Below are positions 6,679 to 10,347 of a DNA stretch of 10,347 bases, piece after piece. This stretch comes from Nitrosomonas sp. (GTDB taxonomy: Bacteria > Pseudomonadota > Gammaproteobacteria > Burkholderiales > Nitrosomonadaceae). The notes beneath the pieces were generated by a model that was not told the origin of the DNA, searched no databases, and saw nothing but the letters and a program-made list of their open reading frames with translations. The stretch lies in assembly GCA_005779435.1 (NCBI GenBank), contig SXJH01000094.1, positions 1 to 10,347 on the forward strand, read 5' to 3'. Numbering within the stretch: position 1 is the first letter of the stretch; each line of letters opens with the position of its first letter. A program made the position numbers and the translations under genes.

Positions 6679-7827
6679 TCAAATCAAATCCTCGTCGCGG
6701 AATCGCTGTTGAATCTCAAGTACCTTATCGATATTGTCGATCAGCGCATTAACGCAATCGCGATCCAATTTGGCGCTGGACATTTTGCGCAATACGACAA
6801 AAGCTTCTTCGTTCGTCCATGGCGCTTTGTAGGAGCGGCGCGAAGTCAACGCATCGAATACGTCGGCCACGGCGCTGATGCGCGCTTCGATAGGAATTTC
6901 TTTTCCTTTTAATCCCCTGGGGTAGCCGCTACCATCCATCGCCTCATGATGGAATTCCGCGATGTTGCGCAAAATGTCGACATGACCGAAAGTCCCCAGG
7001 CTGAAATCCTTCAGCACCGAATCGATAATCTCGCGTCCTTTCTCCGGATGCGTTTTCATCACATCGAATTCGTCGTCGTCGAGCTTGCTCGGTTTGCGCA
7101 AAATTTTGTCCGGAATGCCGATTTTTCCGACATCGTGCATCGGCGAGAAGAGAAAAATATGTTCGATCTGTTCGTCGGTGATGTCGTAACGCTCGGCCAG
7201 TTCGCGCGCAATGAGACGGGCATAATGCGCTGTGCGGTCGATATGCGAACCGGTTTCCAAGTCGCGGTAATGCGTCATGTTGCGTGCCGCGCGAACTGCG
7301 GCGAGCAGGGTGCGGATAGCGGTCAATTCATTGATGACCATCAATGCGATCAAATGCCCGTAAATATCGATCTGCCGCAGCGATTGCGGCGTAAACGGAT
7401 GCTGTTGCATCGAATTAAAAAATAGAAAACCGATAAATGTGCCGCTTTGATACAGCGGCATGGTGTAGCTGGATTTATAGCCTTTGGCGGCGACGCGCTT
7501 GGTATGTTCATGCGTGCCTTGCGCAAAAATCGCCAGATCCTGCACCAGGCGCGGTTTGCGATGCTCGATGATGGCATGCAGCGATGGCGCGGAACTGAGC
7601 GGTGCTTCGTAAGTGGTCACCGGGCTGTCGTTGCCTTCGGTGCTATGCGTGTATGTCTTGAGCATTTGCGTTTTTTCGTCAAACAACGCAATCGCCAGGC
7701 GGTCGACAAACGGAAAATCCTGACGCATGACTTGATGCAGGAAACGCAATTTTTCGGTGAGCGGTATGTTTTCATGCAAATTGGCCAGCGTGTCCTGGTG
7801 CGCAAAAAGATCTTGTTCCTGCTGCAT
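6679..7827 (-). CDS. HD-GYP domain protein with N-terminal GAF-like region (probable c-di-GMP phosphodiesterase)
   Basis: HD-GYP proteins hydrolyse c-di-GMP to pGpG or GMP with a two- or three-metal centre. The protein is 382 residues from the chosen start. Residues about 20-165 look like a GAF sensor (AIALFDEKTQML, YKSSYTMPLYQSGTFIGFLFFNS). The HD-GYP domain (about 185-375) has ETGSHIDRTAHYARLIA at 191-207, the HD pair at 231-232 in HDVGKIGIPDKIL, His260 in KTHPEKG, HH at 293-294 and DGSGYP at 298-303, followed by ARISAVADVFDALTSRR. All expected metal ligands are present, so it is probably active. The frame is open 53 codons further upstream to an ATG at 7986, but that extension is partly translated MITE and not protein-like; the ATG at 7827 is preceded by a weak GGGAA. 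No signal peptide or membrane segment is seen, so it is likely cytoplasmic. It is convergent with exbD. Confidence 0.92.
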   Translation of the reverse strand: MQQEQDLFAHQDTLANLHENIPLTEKLRFLHQVMRQDFPFVDRLAIALFDEKTQMLKTYTHSTEGNDSPVTTYEAPLSSAPSLHAIIEHRKPRLVQDLAIFAQGTHEHTKRVAAKGYKSSYTMPLYQSGTFIGFLFFNSMQQHPFTPQSLRQIDIYGHLIALMVINELTAIRTLLAAVRAARNMTHYRDLETGSHIDRTAHYARLIARELAERYDITDEQIEHIFLFSPMHDVGKIGIPDKILRKPSKLDDDEFDVMKTHPEKGREIIDSVLKDFSLGTFGHVDILRNIAEFHHEAMDGSGYPRGLKGKEIPIEARISAVADVFDALTSRRSYKAPWTNEEAFVVLRKMSSAKLDRDCVNALIDNIDKVLEIQQRFRDEDLI

Positions 7828-7926
7828 AAAATTATTCCCGGTAAATTGACTCGCAAAAATCGGCTGACATCGAGATTGCTTCCATTTTAAACGATTTACA
7901 TCGGCGGCATCGTGCCGTCGTTCTTT

Positions 7927-8069
7927 GGAAACGCTGATTAATTGGCTGTACGAGCGAATCGCATCAATGCGCGGTACTCGCTCCATCGCCTATCTCATTG
8001 ATATGTCTCGGTCGCTGCGTTCCGTGCGCCTCGTGCTTCATCTCGCTCGCCGAATTAATCAGTGTTTCC
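7927..8069. mobile_element. 143-bp MITE with 17-bp terminal inverted repeats and 4-bp target duplication
   Basis: The left end GGAAACGCTGATTAATT (7927-7943) and the reverse complement of the right end GGAAACACTGATTAATT (8053-8069) match at 16 of 17 bases. CTTT flanks the element on both sides (7923-7926 and 8070-8073). It has no transposase. Open frames cross it on both strands but look like translated repeat rather than genes. It lies in the 407-bp gene-free stretch between the divergent HD-GYP and RIO kinase genes and may have moved or replaced regulatory sequence of the HD-GYP gene. A degenerate solo end lies at 2754-2789. Confidence 0.85.
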
Positions 8070-8095
8070 CTTTATCGATTCGCTGCAAAAAATCC

Positions 8096-8127
8096 TGTGG
8101 CAAATTGCCGCGCGGCAATTTGCCACA
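8096..8127. promoter_or_regulatory. Perfect 32-bp palindrome upstream of the RIO kinase gene
   Basis: TGTGGCAAATTGCCGC (8096-8111) is followed directly by its exact reverse complement (8112-8127), with no mismatch or spacer. Each half contains a smaller odd palindrome, GGCAA-A-TTGCC (8099-8109) and GGCAA-T-TTGCC (8114-8124), separated by GCGC. It directly abuts the candidate -35 box of the kinase gene. It could be a paired operator, or a hairpin. On the minus strand it is followed by GGATTTTTTGC, so it could also resemble a terminator, but no minus-strand gene would need one here. Confidence 0.6.
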
Positions 8128-8156
8128 TTCTCAAACCCCGGCATTCTTTCTAAAAT
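8128..8156 (+). promoter_or_regulatory. Candidate promoter of the RIO kinase gene
   Basis: TTCTCA (8128-8133, 4 of 6 to consensus) and TAAAAT (8151-8156, 5 of 6) are spaced by 17 bp. The predicted start is near 8163, about 70 nt before the ATG. The 32-bp palindrome ends at the base before the -35 box. Confidence 0.4.
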
Positions 8157-8234
8157 TTATCCGTCGTCTTTTGTTCATTGTCTTTTAATTTACTGGAGGA
8201 TGCGCGGCGTACCGATACGCCCGGCATAAAACCG

Positions 8235-8939
8235 ATGAGAATACCCGAACGACTTGAGCCGCTGGTTGAAGAAGGTTTGATCGACCATGTGATCTGCCAA
8301 TTGATGAGCGGCAAAGAAGCCACGATTTATATCGTGCATTGCGGCGAAGAAGTGCGCTGCGCCAAGGTGTACAAAGACAGCAACAAGCGCAATTTTCAGC
8401 ACCGCGCCTGTTGCGCCGAAGCGCGGAAAATAAAAAACAACCGGCGCACGCGCGAGGAAGCCTGGCAAGGCATTGAGGTCGACATGCTGTGCAAGCTGGC
8501 GACGGACGGAATCCGCGTGCCCAAATTTTATAACTTTTTTGCCGGTGTTTTGTTGATGGAATTGATTACCGATGCGCAAGGAAACGTCGCGCCCCGGTTG
8601 AGCGACATGCAACTGACACCGGAACAAGCGCGCGAGTATTACAAAAACTTGATCGGACAAACGGTTCGGATGCTTTATACCGGCGTCGTCCATGGCGATC
8701 TGTCGCCTTACAATGTTCTGATCGGCGAGCGTGGCCCGGTCATTATCGATCTGCCGCAAGCTGTCAATGCAACGGATCATTACCGGGCACGTCACATCAT
8801 CAAGCGCGATATCGATCATTTGACGGCTTACTTCAGCCGTTTTGCGCCGGAATTGGCGCGATCCGATTATGCGGACGAGATCTGGTCTTATTGTCAATAC
8901 GGGAAACTGCAAGCGCCCGCTAACGCATTCGTGCATTGA
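8235..8939 (+). CDS. RIO-type serine/threonine protein kinase
   Basis: RIO kinases are atypical protein kinases; bacterial members resemble RIO1 but their targets are poorly known. The protein is 234 residues from the chosen start. Motifs from the start: the nucleotide loop LMSGKEATIYIV (about 23-34), the ATP-binding Lys44 in CAKVYK, the catalytic HGDLSPYNVLI (153-163; Asp155 and Asn160) and the metal-binding Asp172 in IIDLPQAV. The ending, DIDHLTAYFSRFAPEL, fits the family. I chose the ATG at 8235 because the family usually opens with a sequence like MKxPxRxEPLVEdGLxD, matched here by MRIPERLEPLVEEGLID. The frame extends upstream to a TTG at 8178, and a strong GGAGG at 8195-8199 lies too far away (35 nt) to serve the ATG. 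The loop between KIKNNR and EEAWQ appears shorter than in the homologues I recall. No regulatory domain or membrane segment is seen. Confidence 0.9.
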   Translation: MRIPERLEPLVEEGLIDHVICQLMSGKEATIYIVHCGEEVRCAKVYKDSNKRNFQHRACCAEARKIKNNRRTREEAWQGIEVDMLCKLATDGIRVPKFYNFFAGVLLMELITDAQGNVAPRLSDMQLTPEQAREYYKNLIGQTVRMLYTGVVHGDLSPYNVLIGERGPVIIDLPQAVNATDHYRARHIIKRDIDHLTAYFSRFAPELARSDYADEIWSYCQYGKLQAPANAFVH

Positions 8940-8946
8940 GCGGCGA

Positions 8947-10188
8947 TCAGCCGTCGCTCTTTGTCACCCATTTCTGCACCACCAAACTTCCCACCATGTC
9001 TCCCTCCACGTTGACCATGGTGCGAAATGTGTCGAGCAGCCGGTCGACGGGCATTAAAATCGCAATGGCCTCGACCGGCAATCCGACCGATTGCAGCACC
9101 ACAACCATCGTCACCATACCCGCGCTGGGAATGCCCGGCGCGCCGATGGCGGCCAGCATCGCGGTTAGAAACACGATCAATTGCTGCGCGAAAGTCAGTT
9201 CGATGCCGACCAAATTGGCGATGAACAATGCCGCAACCGCTTCGTACAATGCGGTGCCGTCCATATTCATGGTCGCGCCCACCGGAATCACAAACCCGGC
9301 GACATCGCGCTTGACGTGCAAATGCTGCTCCACGCAACGCAATGTCACCGGCAACGTCGCCGCGCTGGAACTGGTAGCCACCGCAGTAATCAGCGCTTCG
9401 CGCGCGCCCAGCCAGAATTGATACGGCGTCACACCGGTGGTCAGATAAAGGATCAAAGGCAAAACGATCAAACCGTGCACCAGCGTCGCACCCAATACCA
9501 CCGCGACAAACGCGATCATGGTCGACAGCAATTGCGCATCTTGCGTGGCGACCAATTGCAGCAACAGTGCCATGATGCCCAGCGGGGCCAAGCGCATGAT
9601 CCAGCCGACCAGCATCAGGATCAATTCGAGAAATTCCTGCATCAGCGCCAGGATATTGCGGTAGCGCTCGCCGCCGATGACCAATGCGATGCCGAGCAAC
9701 AACGCAAAAATCACCACCGCCAGCACGTTGCCTTGCGCCAAAGCCGCAATAGGGTTTTGAAACAGCGAGCGCAGGAATTGCGCGAAGAAATCGCCTAGCG
9801 ACATCTGCGTGGCTTGAAAACCCTGTATCGCATCCTGAAACATCGCGATTTGCAACCCGCTGCCCGGCTGAAACAGATTGGCGGCCGCCAGACCCAGCAC
9901 CACGGCAATCGCCATCGTGGCAAAGAAATAGCACAGCGTGACTTGCCACACGCGGTTCATTTGCCGGTGTGCGCGCAGATTCGCCACGCCGACGACAATC
10001 GACGTGAACACCAGCGGAATCAGCACCATGCGCAATAAGTCGATGAACAGCGTGCCGATCAGTTTCGCAACGTACAGTCCCGTTTGCGTGATCTCGGATG
10101 TTTGCCCCAGACCGGAAAAACCGAAACCCAAGGCAATGCCGACCACTGCCCCCAGCAAAATCTGTGCGTTGAGCGAAACCTGCCTCAC
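8947..10188 (-). CDS. Dicarboxylate/acidic amino acid:cation symporter (DAACS/SDF family, GltP-like)
   Basis: This inner-membrane secondary transporter takes up glutamate/aspartate or related dicarboxylates with Na+ or H+. The protein is 413 residues with about eight membrane segments and two re-entrant hairpins. Family motifs are the serine-rich hairpin tip TSSSAATLP (272-280), NMDGT (308-312) and the substrate helix DRLLDTFRTMVNVEGD (382-397). In that helix, Asp382, Asp386, Arg389, Thr390, Asn393 and Asp397 have the same spacing as the substrate and cation ligands of archaeal GltPh. Arg389 matches the Arg that holds the side-chain carboxylate, so an acidic substrate is likely. The start is GTG (10186-10188) with an in-frame stop just upstream (TAA), so no earlier start is possible; no good ribosome binding site is visible. 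It ends 7 bp from the convergent RIO kinase stop. Exact substrate and coupling ion cannot be told from sequence. Confidence 0.92.
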   Translation of the reverse strand: MRQVSLNAQILLGAVVGIALGFGFSGLGQTSEITQTGLYVAKLIGTLFIDLLRMVLIPLVFTSIVVGVANLRAHRQMNRVWQVTLCYFFATMAIAVVLGLAAANLFQPGSGLQIAMFQDAIQGFQATQMSLGDFFAQFLRSLFQNPIAALAQGNVLAVVIFALLLGIALVIGGERYRNILALMQEFLELILMLVGWIMRLAPLGIMALLLQLVATQDAQLLSTMIAFVAVVLGATLVHGLIVLPLILYLTTGVTPYQFWLGAREALITAVATSSSAATLPVTLRCVEQHLHVKRDVAGFVIPVGATMNMDGTALYEAVAALFIANLVGIELTFAQQLIVFLTAMLAAIGAPGIPSAGMVTMVVVLQSVGLPVEAIAILMPVDRLLDTFRTMVNVEGDMVGSLVVQKWVTKSDG

Positions 10189-10201
10189 CGGCGGTTAACC
10201 G

Positions 10202-10306
10202 CTAGACCCAATCCTTGCCGATCAGAAAATCGGTATACAGTTTGTCTTCTGCGCTGCCCGCTTCGGGTTTCCAATCGTAGCGCCATTTCACCACCGGCGC
10301 ACAGGC
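10202..10306 (-). pseudogene. Unidentified C-terminal coding remnant
   Basis: The minus strand reads a protein-like C-terminus ending ...KWRYDWKPEAGS, AEDKLYTDFLIGKDWV and stop TAG (10202-10204). I do not recognise the family. In the same frame a TAG occurs at 10307-10309, leaving 34 codons, too short for the character of the sequence. It lies directly upstream of the symporter gene, only 13 bp before its GTG. From about 10287 rightwards the plus strand instead reads as adhesin-like protein, so the gene seems broken by a junction. It could also be a complete short peptide, or an assembly artefact. Confidence 0.35.
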
Positions 10307-10347
10307 CTACACCGGCGCCGTAACCCTTGCGGCCAACAGCACGCTGG
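10287..10347 (+). pseudogene. Fragment resembling haemagglutinin-type adhesin repeats (runs off the right edge)
   Basis: In one plus-strand frame the last 61 bases read FTTGAQAYTGAVTLAANSTL. Strings such as GAQTYxGAVTLGANTTL are typical of the beta-helical repeats of filamentous haemagglutinin-like, two-partner-secreted adhesins. A stop (TAG, 10278-10280) lies in frame just upstream, and no start codon is present. It is therefore either the interior of an adhesin gene truncated at its 5' end by a rearrangement, or a misjoined contig end. The match is from memory of the repeat style and is short. Confidence 0.35.

Noticed and set aside
7925..8188. Plus-strand open frame of about 87 codons across the second MITE
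   Set aside because: It starts at the repeat's left end with TTG and is almost entirely translated MITE; no protein family is recognisable.
8178..8234. TTG at 8178 as start of the RIO kinase
   Set aside because: The 19 extra residues contain the GGAGG site within the coding sequence and do not match the family's usual N-terminus.
8190..8936. Long minus-strand open frame opposite the RIO kinase gene
   Set aside because: It is the antisense shadow of a gene with all kinase motifs intact and shows no family resemblance.
8938..8963. Possible terminator hairpin between the convergent kinase and symporter genes (GAGCGGC...GCCGTCGCTC then TTT)
   Set aside because: The stem needs a three-base bulge and the T run is only three long; too weak to call.
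8894..9949. Long Arg/Gly/Ala-rich minus-strand open frame within the symporter gene
   Set aside because: It is a frame-shifted shadow of the symporter, which has complete transporter motifs in its own frame.

Overview
The window looks like chromosomal DNA from a betaproteobacterium. Gene content, the style of the proteins and the type of small palindromic elements suggest an ammonia-oxidiser of the Nitrosomonas group, but that is an inference from recall, not a measured result. Base composition is moderate. Most genes are ordinary housekeeping or transport genes. No rRNA, tRNA, CRISPR array or complete transposase gene was seen.

Layout, left to right. Positions 1-2628, minus strand: ftsK (DNA translocase of the divisome) followed 36 bp later by the start of lolA (periplasmic lipoprotein carrier), cut by the window edge. 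Positions 2629-2820: the ftsK upstream region, with a candidate -10 box and a 36-bp copy of one end of a small repeat element. Positions 2821-4371, minus strand: a membrane protein with a degenerate GGDEF domain, then an RDD-family membrane protein. Positions 4447-6509, plus strand: a compact tonB-exbB-exbD operon behind a good sigma70-type promoter overlapped by a Fur-box-like palindrome, so probably iron-regulated. Positions 6510-6650: a 141-bp MITE inserted exactly at the exbD stop codon. Positions 6679-7827, minus strand: a GAF-like plus HD-GYP protein, a probable c-di-GMP phosphodiesterase. Positions 7828-8234: a gene-free stretch of 407 bp holding a second MITE (143 bp), a perfect 32-bp palindrome and a candidate promoter. 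Positions 8235-8939, plus strand: a bacterial RIO-type kinase. Positions 8947-10188, minus strand: an acidic amino acid/dicarboxylate:cation symporter, convergent with the kinase. Positions 10202-10347: a short minus-strand C-terminal coding remnant abutting a plus-strand fragment that resembles haemagglutinin-type adhesin repeats.

Working together: TonB, ExbB and ExbD form the inner-membrane motor that powers TonB-dependent outer-membrane receptors. FtsK and LolA serve cell division and envelope biogenesis. Two proteins point to c-di-GMP signalling. The GGDEF-like protein has lost its catalytic site but keeps an RxxD inhibitory-site motif at the right distance, so it may be a receptor; the HD-GYP protein has the full catalytic signature.

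I did not find a convincing new multi-gene system. The most unusual items are the pair of MITEs with different ends but a shared internal geometry, the two-level palindrome in front of the RIO kinase gene, the catalytically dead GGDEF protein with a retained I-site, and the mosaic junction at the right edge.
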